From an uncultured Verrucomicrobiota bacterium (GTDB lineage Bacteria > Verrucomicrobiota > Kiritimatiellia > CAIQIC01 > Lenti-01), in assembly GCA_938003985.1 (NCBI GenBank), contig CALKWZ010000043.1, positions 20,767 through 84,766 of the forward strand: a stretch of 64,000 nt of DNA, given 5' to 3'. The translations under genes were made by a program, and so were the position numbers. The notes under the pieces are model-generated. The model did not search any database, had not been told where the DNA came from, and saw only the letters and a program-made list of their open reading frames with translations. How positions within the stretch are numbered: position 1 is the stretch's first letter; each line of letters starts with the position of its first letter. Below are positions 43,243 to 51,501 of this stretch, one piece after another.

Positions 43243-45140
43243 AAAAACTCTCGATCCTCCTCCAGTGGCTCGTCGTGCTGGCCCTCGTCGGGTTGGCGGC
43301 CCTGCCGTTCATCAAAGGCCGTCCGCTGCCCGAGCGCCGGCCGGAAACCTGGCGCGGCTGGCACGGCTTCATGGTCCTCTCCTACGCCGGCATCGGCCAA
43401 GGCGCGCCCGAGGTCTATCCCACGCCCGAACGCATGGGCGAACAGCTCGCCGCGCTCCACGCGGCGGGCTACCGCACCATCACCCCCGCCGACGCCCTCG
43501 CCTTCCTGGAGGATCGCCGCCCGCTGCCCGAGAAGGCGCTGCTGCTCCTGTTCGAGGGCGGCCGCAAGGACAGCGTCATCTATTCCGCCAAGCCCCTCCA
43601 GCAGACCGGCTTCGCCGGCACGCTGGCCCTGCCCACCCGCCTGCTCAAGGCCCGCGGCAATTTCTTCCTGCGCCGCGGCGACCTCCGGCGCGTCGCGAAA
43701 ATGGGCACCTGGTCGCTCGCCGGCATGGGCCACGCGGCCATCGATGAAATTCCCGCCGCGCCCGACGCCGCCCCGGGCCACTTCCTGACCCGCCGCGCCT
43801 GGACGGACGCCGGCGCGGAAAGCGATGCCGATTTCCGCCGGCGCGTCGCCGACGACTACGCGCGCTGCCGCGAAATCCTCGCGCCGTTCGCCGGCGACGA
43901 GCCCCTCGCCTACGTCTATCCGTTCGCCGATGCCGGCCAGGGCGCCGAAGCCGATCCCGACGCGCGCACGCTCAACCGCGACGAGCTGGAAAAGCATTTC
44001 CAGCTCGCCTTCGTGGGCGCCCTCCATCCGTTCAACGGCCCCGGCACCGATCCGTACGAGCTGAACCGCTGGCGCGTGCCGGGCAACCTCACCGGCGCCG
44101 AACTGGTCTGGCTGCTCGAGCAGTATGCGCCGCGCGCCAACGGCGCCGGCGACCTGCGCGAAGTCGGCGCCTGGCAGCTCGACGGCGACGTGCGCTATTC
44201 CGAAACCGGCGTGGACGTCGAACCGGGCGCGGCCGCCTGGGCCCGGGGCAGCGACAACTGGTCGGACGTCGAGGTCGCCGCCACCTTGCGCCTCGCCGCG
44301 GATGCCGTCGCCTCGTTCTACGTGCGCCACGTCTCGCCGCAGTCGTTCCTGCGCGTCACCGTCGCCGCCGACGGCCTGCGCGTCCAGGAAAACCTGCGCG
44401 GCCGCCTGCGGACGCTCCACTGGCAGTCCGACCCGATCGCGCCGGACGAAGCCGTCGCCGTGCGGCTGCGCGTCAAAGGCCCGCGCGCCTGGCTGTGGCG
44501 CGGGGACGAGCCGATCGCCGGCCCCTTGCCGCTCGCCGAACGCCGCCGGCCCGGCCGCGTCGGCCTCGGCGCCGTCGGCGGCGGCTTCCGGCTCGAAGCC
44601 CTCCGCGCCGCGCCGCTCGAAACCGTCGTTGCCGTCGCCGATTCGCTCGAAGCCTTCCCCGCCGCCGAACAGGCCCGCACGCTGGCGCTGATCGCGCCGC
44701 TCGCCGCGCCGGCCGCCGAATCGGCCGCGCCGCCGGCCGCCTGGATCGCCGCCGCCGCCCAGGGCACCGAAATCGTGCCGTGGCTCGCCGACGACGCCGC
44801 GTGGGAAGGTCTCGAGAACTGGCTCCGCCAGCCCGCCGTCCGCGGCTTGATCTCCCGCGTCGCCGTGCCGGCCCCCGCGCCCGAGACGTTCCGGCGCCTG
44901 CGCGACCTCGATCTCCGCGCGATCGCCCGCGTGCCCGCCGAAGACCTGCTGGCCGGCGCGTTCGATCCCGCGACGCTCGGCCCCGACGATTGGGTCCTCG
45001 TGGACGGCCCCGCCGGCGAGACCCAGGACGCGCTCGAGCGCCTCCTGGCCGTCCACCCCGCCCACCGCACGCTGGCTTTTCTCGACGCCGCCGCGTGCGC
45101 CCAATGGGGCATCGCGCAGGCCGTGCGTTCCGGATCTTGA
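43239..45140 (+). CDS. PgaB-like polysaccharide deacetylase-fold protein with degenerate catalytic site plus LamG-like domain
   Basis: The 633-residue product has an N-terminal membrane anchor (residues 4-24) and a PgaB/HmsF-like deacetylase domain (about 40-290): YPTPERMGEQLAALHAAGYR is the family's entry region. The catalytic TFDDG motif is replaced by LFEGG (104-108), and the HxxxH zinc motif by a single His in SLAGMGHAA, so classical metal-dependent deacetylation is unlikely. Residues about 305-470 form a LamG/DUF1080-like beta-sandwich (WQLDGDVRYSETGVDVEPGA ... RLRVKGPRAWLWR), followed by an alpha/beta C-terminal part. It is probably a periplasmic binding protein for the polymer made by the preceding synthase. 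The start overlaps that gene (ATGA); the next gene follows after 13 bp. Confidence 0.82.
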   Translation: MKKLSILLQWLVVLALVGLAALPFIKGRPLPERRPETWRGWHGFMVLSYAGIGQGAPEVYPTPERMGEQLAALHAAGYRTITPADALAFLEDRRPLPEKALLLLFEGGRKDSVIYSAKPLQQTGFAGTLALPTRLLKARGNFFLRRGDLRRVAKMGTWSLAGMGHAAIDEIPAAPDAAPGHFLTRRAWTDAGAESDADFRRRVADDYARCREILAPFAGDEPLAYVYPFADAGQGAEADPDARTLNRDELEKHFQLAFVGALHPFNGPGTDPYELNRWRVPGNLTGAELVWLLEQYAPRANGAGDLREVGAWQLDGDVRYSETGVDVEPGAAAWARGSDNWSDVEVAATLRLAADAVASFYVRHVSPQSFLRVTVAADGLRVQENLRGRLRTLHWQSDPIAPDEAVAVRLRVKGPRAWLWRGDEPIAGPLPLAERRRPGRVGLGAVGGGFRLEALRAAPLETVVAVADSLEAFPAAEQARTLALIAPLAAPAAESAAPPAAWIAAAAQGTEIVPWLADDAAWEGLENWLRQPAVRGLISRVAVPAPAPETFRRLRDLDLRAIARVPAEDLLAGAFDPATLGPDDWVLVDGPAGETQDALERLLAVHPAHRTLAFLDAAACAQWGIAQAVRSGS

Positions 45141-45153
45141 AGAGAAAGCGAAC

Positions 45154-48100
45154 ATGAAAACCACCCAAACGAACTGGAAACTCGCAGTCGTCCTCCTCGG
45201 CCTCTTCGTCGCCGCCGGAGCGCGCGCCGCCCCACCGGAACCGACCTCCGTGCTGGATCTGGTCAACCGCTCGCAGGACGCCGCCGCGCGCGACGAACTC
45301 GACGCCGCGCTGGATCTCGCCCGCCAGGCCACCGCGCAGGACGCCGGCTACGCCGCCGGCTGGCGCCAGCTCGGCGCGGTCCAGCTCCGGCAGCGGGACC
45401 ATGCCGCGGCCGCGGAATCGCTGGCGGTCGCGCGGTCGCTCGATCCCCGGAACGCCTCGCTCCTGCGCGACCTGAGCACGGCGCAATGGCAAATCGGCCA
45501 GACCAACGCCGCCATCGAAACCCTCGACGCCGCGTGCCGGCTCGATCCCGACAAGCCCGCCGCCTGGCGCGACCTCGCCGCGTGGCATCAGGCCGCCGGC
45601 CAAGCCGAAGCCGCCCTCGCGTCCTATCAAAAGGCCGTCGAGCTGGATCCCAAGAACGCCAACGCCTGGCGCGACCTCGGCTGGCTGCTCTGGTCCTTCG
45701 ACCGCCGCGACGAAGCCATCTCCGCCTTCGATTCCGCGGTCCGCAACGGCTTGAAGACCCGCCGCGAACTGGCGATCCAGATCGTCGCCCAGCTGATCGA
45801 AGCCAACCGGACCGACCAGGCCCTCGCCACGCTCGCGCAATGGGAACCCGAAGCCTCGGCGCTCGACTTCGCCCTGCCGCTCGTCGCCAAGGGCCGCCTG
45901 CTGGCCGCCAAGCCGCTGCTCCTGAAGGCGTGGGAACAGGACCCCGCCCCGCTCACCGGCCTCTATCTCGCCCAGGTCGCCAGCCAAAGCGGCGGCGCCA
46001 AGCAGGTGCCCGCCTACCTCGCGCCGTTCATCGATTCGATCGCGGCGAAAACCGATCCCGACCAGATCCAGATCGCCTTGAAAACCCTGGGGCAAGTCGC
46101 GGAAACGCTCGATGCGCCCGACGCCGTCCTGGCCCTGCTGGGCAAGCTGGACAAGCTGGACAAGGCCTATCGCCGGGATCCGGCCCTGCTCGATTTGCTG
46201 GAAAAATCCGCCGGGCGCATGCGCTACCGCCGGCAAGAAGCGGCCGCCGGCAATCTGTACCGCCGCCTGCTCGAACGCGATCCCGACCGCAAGGTCTGGA
46301 TCGACGCCGTCGAATTGGAACAGAAACTCAACGGCGACGGGCCCGCGGACAAGCTGCTGGCCTTTCTCCAGGACAAGGCCACCTCCATCGTCGTCCGCGC
46401 CGGGGCGGAAGGCTGGAGCGCGCAGCGCAAAGGCCGACCCGCCGCCGCCATCGCCGCCTTCGAGAAAAGCCTCGCCGCCGATCCCGAACAGCCGCGCGTG
46501 CGCCGGCTGCTCTTCGACTGCTATCTGAAGGCCGGCCGCCTCGCCGACGCCCGCGCCGCCGCCGAATGGATGGAAGCGCAGATCGCCGCCGGCCAGGACG
46601 CGCTGCGCCCCGCCGCCGCGGAAATGTGGACGGCGCTGGGCGAGCCGGACCGGGCCGCGGACTGGTGGCAATTGCTCCGGCTGGCCGCCCCCGGGGTGTC
46701 GTACTACGCCCTCGAAGAAGCCGCCGCCCATTATTTGGCCTGCCGCCCCGACGACGCCATCGCCGTGCTCGAGGAACTGATCGCCTCCGCGCCGTCGCCG
46801 CAGGCCTACGAAGCGCTCGTGGAAATCCACGTGGCGCTCGGGCATCCCGAAAAGGCGGCCGAAGTCGCCCAGGCCGGCCTGGCCGTCGCGCCTTCCCCCG
46901 GCCTCTTCCGCGCCTTCGCCGAAAACGCCGAGGCCGCCGGCCTCGTCGCCGGCGACAGCGTGGCCGCCGCGCGCAAGCTGCTCGAGGCCGATCCCGGCCA
47001 TTTGCAGGGCACGCTCCTCGTCGCCCGGCAACTGCAGGCGCTGGGCCAAACCGACGAAGCCGTCGCCTTCCAGGAAAACCTGCTGGAACGGAATCCGGAC
47101 TTCTTCTCCGCCCTCGTCGCGCTCAAGAACGCCGCTTCCGCCGACCGCGATTTCGACCAGGCCCTGCGCTACTCGGAAACGATCGTCGCCGACCGCCCGT
47201 GGGACGTCGAAAGCCAGCTCCGCCACGCCATCGCCCTCTCCGAGGCCGAGCACGTGCGCGCCTCCCTCCAGCTTCTGAGGAAAACCGTCCGCCGCGACGA
47301 ACCGCAGGATCTGGTGCCCGTCCTCGTCTACCGCTACGTCGTGGATTGCCCCTATCCCGGCCGCAACAACGTCGCCCAGCTGGAATCCCACCTGCGCCGG
47401 CTGGCCGCCGAGGGCTACCGGCTCGCCACGCCCGAACAGCTCGCTTGGCCGCTCGCGCAGCCCCACGCCGTCGTCGTCCTCGAGGACGCCGATCTCGCCG
47501 TGCTGCAGGCCGTGGACGCCGTGCTGGCCGAACTCGGCGGCCGCGCCGTCTACGCCGGCCACCGCGGCATTCTCGCCCGCGCCATCCCCGGCAAGCCCGC
47601 GCCGGACGACCTGCGCCGCCTGGTGGATTCCGGCCGCTGGCTGATCGCCTCCGCCGGCCCCGAAAACGACCGCCGCCAATCCGTCGCCGCCGACGGCCGC
47701 CGCGGCAATCCGTTCACCCACCCGATCGTCAAGAACGGCCGCGTCGAGACCGAGGCCGCCTTCCGCAAGCGCCTCGAAACGGAATTCGCGGCGTCCGCGG
47801 ACGTCCTCGGCGAGGCGCCCGACAAACTCCTCCTCTATCCGTACGGCGATTACGGCCAAGCCTCGCTCGACACCTCGCGCGATTACCGCGACGTCTATCG
47901 CGACGTCGTCGCGGACGTCTTCGACCAGGCCATCTTCTTCGACGACGGCGGCTTCCTCGCCCCCGACCACGATCCGCTGCGGATCCCGGCGCGCGTCGTG
48001 CCCGCCGCGTGGGACGCCGACCGCCTCGCCGAACACCTCCGGCAGCAGAATCCCGGCGTCCGCGCCCAGCTCGAACTGGCGAAACTGCTGTACTGGAACC

Positions 48101-49143
48101 GCCAGCACGAAGAAGCCAACTACTGGTTCGGCCGGGCCCTGGCCGCCGGCGCGGATCCCAAGGCCATCGCCTTCAACCACGGCGCCAACGCCCTGCAGCA
48201 GGGCGATCTGCCCGTTGCGCTCGACCAGCTGCGCCAGGCGCGCGAACTCGATCCGGATTCCCCGAAGGTGGAACAAGCTCTCGCCAACGCCGTCGACCGC
48301 AAGCGCCTGACCCTCGAAGTCGGCGGCCGGTACTGGGAAGACAACGAGGACCGCTCCTACGAGCAGTACTCCGCGCAAGGCGGCGGCTACGTCCAGGACT
48401 ACCTCCGCCTCGGCGGCTTCGCCGACGCCAACCGCTGGCAGACCGACGGTCTCGGCGACGAGCGCGGCACGCGCATCGGCGCGGAAGCGCGCTGGCACCT
48501 CTATCCGCAGATCTGGCTGGAAGGCCAGCTCTGGCAACTGCAATTCGACGGCGACCTCGACGACCTCGTCGGCGGCGACCTGCGCCTGCATCTGCCCAAC
48601 CGCTGGCTCGGGGGCTACGCCGAACTGCGCTACGGCCGCCAGGAAATCGAAACCGTCGAAGCCCTGCGCGCCGAAATCAGCGCCGACGTCTACGAGCTGG
48701 CCACCTACTCGCGCCTGTTCGACAAGGTCGACCTTTTCGCCAACGCCCAGCAGATCGACCGCAGCGACGAAAACGAGACCTGGCTGGTCTTCGGCCGCGC
48801 CGTCTACCGCTTCCAGGAATGGCCCTATCTCGGCGCGGGCTATCTGTTCCGCTTCGGCGACAGCGATTCCGACCCCGACGAATACTGGGCGCCCGAGGAA
48901 CTCGAGCAGCACCAGCTCTACGCCAACTGGCGCGGCTCGTGGCGGACCCTCGGCTGGTCCCTCAGCGGCCAAGCCGGCTACTCGCGCGAACTGGACGTCG
49001 ACTGGCAGTTCATCTGGGGCGGCAACGCCCGGCTCGACTGGACCTTGGCCCGCCGCCTGACCCTGCGGCTGGAAGGCATCTACCAGGAAAGCGCCACCTA
49101 CGAGCGCACCACCGTTTCCGCTTCCGCCCTCTTCCGGTTCTGA
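45154..49143 (+). CDS. PgaA-like TPR protein with embedded deacetylase-like domain and outer-membrane barrel
   Basis: The 1,329-residue product starts MKTTQTNWKLAVVLLGLF with a signal peptide ending GARAA. Residues about 35-700 are tandem TPR repeats (for example ELDPKNANAWRDLGWLLWSF). Residues about 720-965 are a second deacetylase-fold domain, starting VPVLVYRYVVDCPYPG, again without TFDDG: the equivalent reads VVVLEDADL. TPRs resume, and from about 1050 to the end a beta-barrel follows (LTLEVGGRYWEDNEDRSYEQ, FGRAVYRFQEWPYLGAGYLF) ending in an aromatic (SALFRF). In PgaA the TPR-barrel combination exports poly-GlcNAc through the outer membrane; the same role is inferred, closing the operon. 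The inserted deacetylase-like domain is unusual. Confidence 0.88.
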   Translation: MKTTQTNWKLAVVLLGLFVAAGARAAPPEPTSVLDLVNRSQDAAARDELDAALDLARQATAQDAGYAAGWRQLGAVQLRQRDHAAAAESLAVARSLDPRNASLLRDLSTAQWQIGQTNAAIETLDAACRLDPDKPAAWRDLAAWHQAAGQAEAALASYQKAVELDPKNANAWRDLGWLLWSFDRRDEAISAFDSAVRNGLKTRRELAIQIVAQLIEANRTDQALATLAQWEPEASALDFALPLVAKGRLLAAKPLLLKAWEQDPAPLTGLYLAQVASQSGGAKQVPAYLAPFIDSIAAKTDPDQIQIALKTLGQVAETLDAPDAVLALLGKLDKLDKAYRRDPALLDLLEKSAGRMRYRRQEAAAGNLYRRLLERDPDRKVWIDAVELEQKLNGDGPADKLLAFLQDKATSIVVRAGAEGWSAQRKGRPAAAIAAFEKSLAADPEQPRVRRLLFDCYLKAGRLADARAAAEWMEAQIAAGQDALRPAAAEMWTALGEPDRAADWWQLLRLAAPGVSYYALEEAAAHYLACRPDDAIAVLEELIASAPSPQAYEALVEIHVALGHPEKAAEVAQAGLAVAPSPGLFRAFAENAEAAGLVAGDSVAAARKLLEADPGHLQGTLLVARQLQALGQTDEAVAFQENLLERNPDFFSALVALKNAASADRDFDQALRYSETIVADRPWDVESQLRHAIALSEAEHVRASLQLLRKTVRRDEPQDLVPVLVYRYVVDCPYPGRNNVAQLESHLRRLAAEGYRLATPEQLAWPLAQPHAVVVLEDADLAVLQAVDAVLAELGGRAVYAGHRGILARAIPGKPAPDDLRRLVDSGRWLIASAGPENDRRQSVAADGRRGNPFTHPIVKNGRVETEAAFRKRLETEFAASADVLGEAPDKLLLYPYGDYGQASLDTSRDYRDVYRDVVADVFDQAIFFDDGGFLAPDHDPLRIPARVVPAAWDADRLAEHLRQQNPGVRAQLELAKLLYWNRQHEEANYWFGRALAAGADPKAIAFNHGANALQQGDLPVALDQLRQARELDPDSPKVEQALANAVDRKRLTLEVGGRYWEDNEDRSYEQYSAQGGGYVQDYLRLGGFADANRWQTDGLGDERGTRIGAEARWHLYPQIWLEGQLWQLQFDGDLDDLVGGDLRLHLPNRWLGGYAELRYGRQEIETVEALRAEISADVYELATYSRLFDKVDLFANAQQIDRSDENETWLVFGRAVYRFQEWPYLGAGYLFRFGDSDSDPDEYWAPEELEQHQLYANWRGSWRTLGWSLSGQAGYSRELDVDWQFIWGGNARLDWTLARRLTLRLEGIYQESATYERTTVSASALFRF

Positions 49144-49160
49144 CGGACGACAACGCCAAA

Positions 49161-49190
49161 CCCCCGCGGGCTTTTCCCGCGGGGGTTTTC
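49161..49190. terminator. Bidirectional rho-independent terminator
   Basis: Perfect 10-bp stem (49161-49170 with 49176-49185, 5-nt loop) flanked by AAA on the left and TTTT on the right, between the end of the exopolysaccharide operon and the end of the converging SDR gene, so it can work in both directions. Confidence 0.9.
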
Positions 49191-49209
49191 TTTTTCGGGC
49201 GCGGCGCGG

Positions 49210-50079
49210 CTAGATTTCCTTGCCGATGACCTTGGAACTGAGCAGCCGGTCTTTCAGCCGCGACGGAAACGCCCGCGCCGCGAAATCCCCGAACCACGCC
49301 ACCGCCGTCACGGGATAGCGCGCGCGCGGCCAATTCGATTCCAGCGCATGCGCGATCTTCGCCGCCACCGCCTCGGGCGGCTTGCGGAAGACGTCCGTCG
49401 GCCGCGAATAGGTCCGCTCCGGCTCGGAGAGTTCCTTGGCATATTGCGCCGCGAACACCGAATGGCGCATTTCCAGCCCCCGCGCCGCCTCGCTCACCAC
49501 CCGCTTGCGGAAACAGGTCTTGATCGGCCCCGGCTCCACGAGCGACACCGAAATGCCCGCCGGCCCCAGTTCCATCCGCAAGCCGTCGCCGAGGGCTTCC
49601 AACGCGAACTTGCTGGCCGAATACGCCCCCAGGAACGGCACCGCGACGCGCCCGACCACCGAACTGACCAGCACGATCCGGCCGCTCTTCTGCGCGCGCA
49701 GCACCGGGATGAAGCGGTTCGTGAAATCCAGCGTCCCGATCACGTTCGTTTCGAACTGTTTCCGGACCGCGGCGCGCGACAGATCCTCCAGCGCGCCCGG
49801 CTGGCCGTAGCCCGCGTTGTTCACCACCGCGCCGATCACCCCCTGCGCCAGTTCGAGCACTTCCTTCGCCGCGTACTCGACCGAATCCGAATCCGCCAAA
49901 TCCAATTCCACGGGCTGGAAACCCTCGCCCCGCAGCAGATCCAGGTCCGTCCGGCTGCGCGCCGTCGGGAACACCCGCCAGCCGCGGCGCTTCAGCAAGC
50001 GCGCCGTCGCGCGGCCGATGCCCGTCGAAGCCCCCGTCACCACCGCCACCTTGTCCGCCACGGCTGGATATCGTTTCAT
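49210..50079 (-). CDS. Short-chain dehydrogenase/reductase
   Basis: The 289-residue SDR protein has the NAD(P) motif VTGASTGIGRA, NNAGYGQPG, the catalytic SSVVGR serine and the YSASK tyrosine-lysine pair, then PGPIKTCF typical of classical SDRs. The C-terminal region (RKPPEAVAAKIAHALESNWP) is extended. The first residues are uncertain: ATG 50079 gives the family start (MKRYPAVADKVAVVTG), ATG 50088 adds three residues. Substrate unknown. It converges on the exopolysaccharide operon at the shared terminator. Confidence 0.92.
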   Translation of the reverse strand: MKRYPAVADKVAVVTGASTGIGRATARLLKRRGWRVFPTARSRTDLDLLRGEGFQPVELDLADSDSVEYAAKEVLELAQGVIGAVVNNAGYGQPGALEDLSRAAVRKQFETNVIGTLDFTNRFIPVLRAQKSGRIVLVSSVVGRVAVPFLGAYSASKFALEALGDGLRMELGPAGISVSLVEPGPIKTCFRKRVVSEAARGLEMRHSVFAAQYAKELSEPERTYSRPTDVFRKPPEAVAAKIAHALESNWPRARYPVTAVAWFGDFAARAFPSRLKDRLLSSKVIGKEI

Positions 50080-50176
50080 GCCGCCCATGCTACGCGGCGC
50101 GCCCGCGCCCATCAATCCCGTTCTCGCCGCCCGCCGCGCGGGACCGCAACGAAAAACGCCGCGCGCGAAAAAAGGG

Positions 50177-50204
50177 TTGAACCGCGCCGCGATTGTGGCA
50201 TATT
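50177..50204 (+). promoter_or_regulatory. Candidate promoter of tRNA-Val
   Basis: TTGAAC at 50177-50182 and CATATT at 50199-50204 are separated by 16 bp and end 14 bp ahead of the tRNA 5' end. The -10 context GGCATATT matches that ahead of gpmI. Confidence 0.4.
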
Positions 50205-50218
50205 GCCCCGCGACCCTC

Positions 50219-50295
50219 GGGCGATTAGCTCAGTTGGCTAGAGCACTTCCTTGACATGGAAGGGGTCACAGGTTCAAGTCCTGTATCGCCCACCA
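50219..50295 (+). tRNA. tRNA-Val(GAC)
   Basis: A complete cloverleaf of 77 nt including encoded CCA. The acceptor stem pairs GGGCGAT with ATCGCCC; the D-arm contains AGCTCAGTTGGCTAGAGC; the anticodon stem CTTCC/GGAAG encloses TTGACAT with anticodon GAC; the T-arm is GGTTCAAGTCC-type. Its 3' half is duplicated at 55810-55843, marking it as the attachment site of the adjoining mobile element, and the gene stays intact after integration. Confidence 0.97.
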
Positions 50296-50296
50296 C
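50263..50296 (+). repeat. attL direct repeat inside tRNA-Val
   Basis: 34-bp repeat, identical to 55810-55843, beginning in the anticodon arm/variable loop region of tRNA-Val and extending one base past the CCA end. Confidence 0.95.
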
Positions 50297-50314
50297 TTTC
50301 CTTTTTGGCCCTAT

Positions 50315-50440
50315 AAATAAAGGGTATTCCGCAAATTACGCCACCGCCAAACGGGAGTGGTGATAATGCTAGGTGATAAGACTTCCAATGATGTCATGGA
50401 CGGTTTTTAGCCCCTCGGACTGATGTTTTACCCTTTATTT
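50315..50440. repeat. 12-bp perfect inverted repeat near attL
   Basis: AAATAAAGGGTA at 50315-50326 and its exact complement at 50429-50440, 102 bp apart, lie in the otherwise gene-free left end of the element. They could be integrase arm-binding sites or part of an origin or packaging region. The rest of 50297-50601 shows no gene I can support. Confidence 0.4.
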
Positions 50441-50601
50441 TCGGGTGTTTCGTGGACATTTGCTTTAATTGCGACTTGTCCCGCCCCCCTCCTGACACCC
50501 GAAATATCGCTTCCAGAACGCCGGAACCGGCGCAGGAATGGCGTTCACCAACCGCCAGCACACCGGGGGCGTTCTGTGGGCACCCCCGCTCAAACGCGAT
50601 T

Positions 50602-51099
50602 CTAGCGCCCGCACGGGGCATTTTCGCCAGTTTGCGCCATGCTGGCTTCAAGTTTGCGGATGAGGGTTTTCAGTTCTTGAGTTTCTTCCGCCGTCAACGC
50701 GGGTTTTTCGTGTCGAAACAAGTGCGGCAGATATTTCCGGGCCAGCGCGATCAGGGCGGAATCAGATTTTACAATGCGAACGGCCGCGACCTTGCCGCAT
50801 GAAATCATCGGCTCCGGCACACCCTCGACGCCAACGCGCCATAGTTCATCAAGGAGTTCTTCACGCCGCCGCTCGTGGCCCGCCGCCTGCGCCCGTTTAA
50901 TTCGTGCGGCGTACAATGGCACGGACGAAAACCACCGGGCGATGTCGGCTCGCCAGTCCAGCCCCGTTTTCCGCAACGCGGTTCGCGTCCGTGCGCCGGA
51001 CTCCACCAGCCGAAGAAAATGCTCGAATCGCTTGCGCCGTTTAGCTCGCTCCCGCGCCTGCCTCGCCGCCCGGATTACCCGTCGTGTTTTTGCAGCCAT
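50602..51099 (-). CDS. TerS-like small terminase/DNA-binding protein of the element
   Basis: The 165-residue, highly basic protein starts at ATG 51099 behind AGGAAGG. After a Lys/Arg-rich lead it has a helix-turn-helix-like ARTRTALRKTGLDWRADI, then GVPEPMISCGKVAAVRIVKS, SDSALIALARKYLPHLF. The order HTH, GV.EPMIS.GK, SD..L..LARKYLP is the pattern of phage small-terminase-like proteins that recognise DNA for packaging. It is the last gene of the operon. No large terminase is encoded, which fits a satellite that borrows a helper phage's packaging machine; function is inferred from pattern only. Confidence 0.6.
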   Translation of the reverse strand: MAAKTRRVIRAARQARERAKRRKRFEHFLRLVESGARTRTALRKTGLDWRADIARWFSSVPLYAARIKRAQAAGHERRREELLDELWRVGVEGVPEPMISCGKVAAVRIVKSDSALIALARKYLPHLFRHEKPALTAEETQELKTLIRKLEASMAQTGENAPCGR

Positions 51100-51117
51100 T
51101 GTGTGCCTTCCTGTATG

Positions 51118-51478
51118 TCATGCGCGCGCGCGTACGGGCGGGATGCCCCTTAACCGCATTTCGTCGCCGTCCTGCAAGGCCGAAAGCTCTTTCCAGCGGT
51201 CCCGCGCATAATGCCGCAGAAAATCGAAAGTCGCCCGTTCGGCGTCGGCCCTGTCTTGGCACCAGATGAACGGCACCCGATACCGTTGAATGAACGCCAA
51301 GACAGATTGCCACCCGGCGCTCGAAGCCGGAAAGTGAGTAGTCGCCAGCCTCCAATGCTGTCACCTCAACCGTGCAGGGGTATCCCTCGAAACGAAAGGG
51401 CGCTTGCTCGCGGGAGTCGCGGATAACTCGAAGGGACAAACCTGACCACCCTGACCGGACTTTTCCCATATTCTTCAC
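51118..51478 (-). pseudogene. ERCC4-type nuclease, internally deleted and frameshifted
   Basis: The 5' part reads as the start of an ERCC4 nuclease: LRVIRDSREQAPFRFEGYP and EVTALEAGDYSLSGFERRVA. After AI the family continues with the catalytic ERK motif, but here about 60 codons are missing and the frame shifts. The 3' part, LAFIQRYRVPFIWCQDRADA then FLRHYARDRWKELSAL, is the family's C-terminal end and is readable in another frame (from about 51305). The catalytic ERKxxxD core is gone, so no active enzyme can be made. It lies 23 bp after the replication gene and 18 bp before the TerS-like gene. Confidence 0.75.
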
Positions 51479-51501
51479 ACTTTCACTTTCATCATAAAGT
51501 G

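Noticed and set aside
50394..50651. 85-codon minus-strand frame at the left end of the element
   Set aside because: No ribosome binding site, overlaps the TerS-like gene end, no motif.
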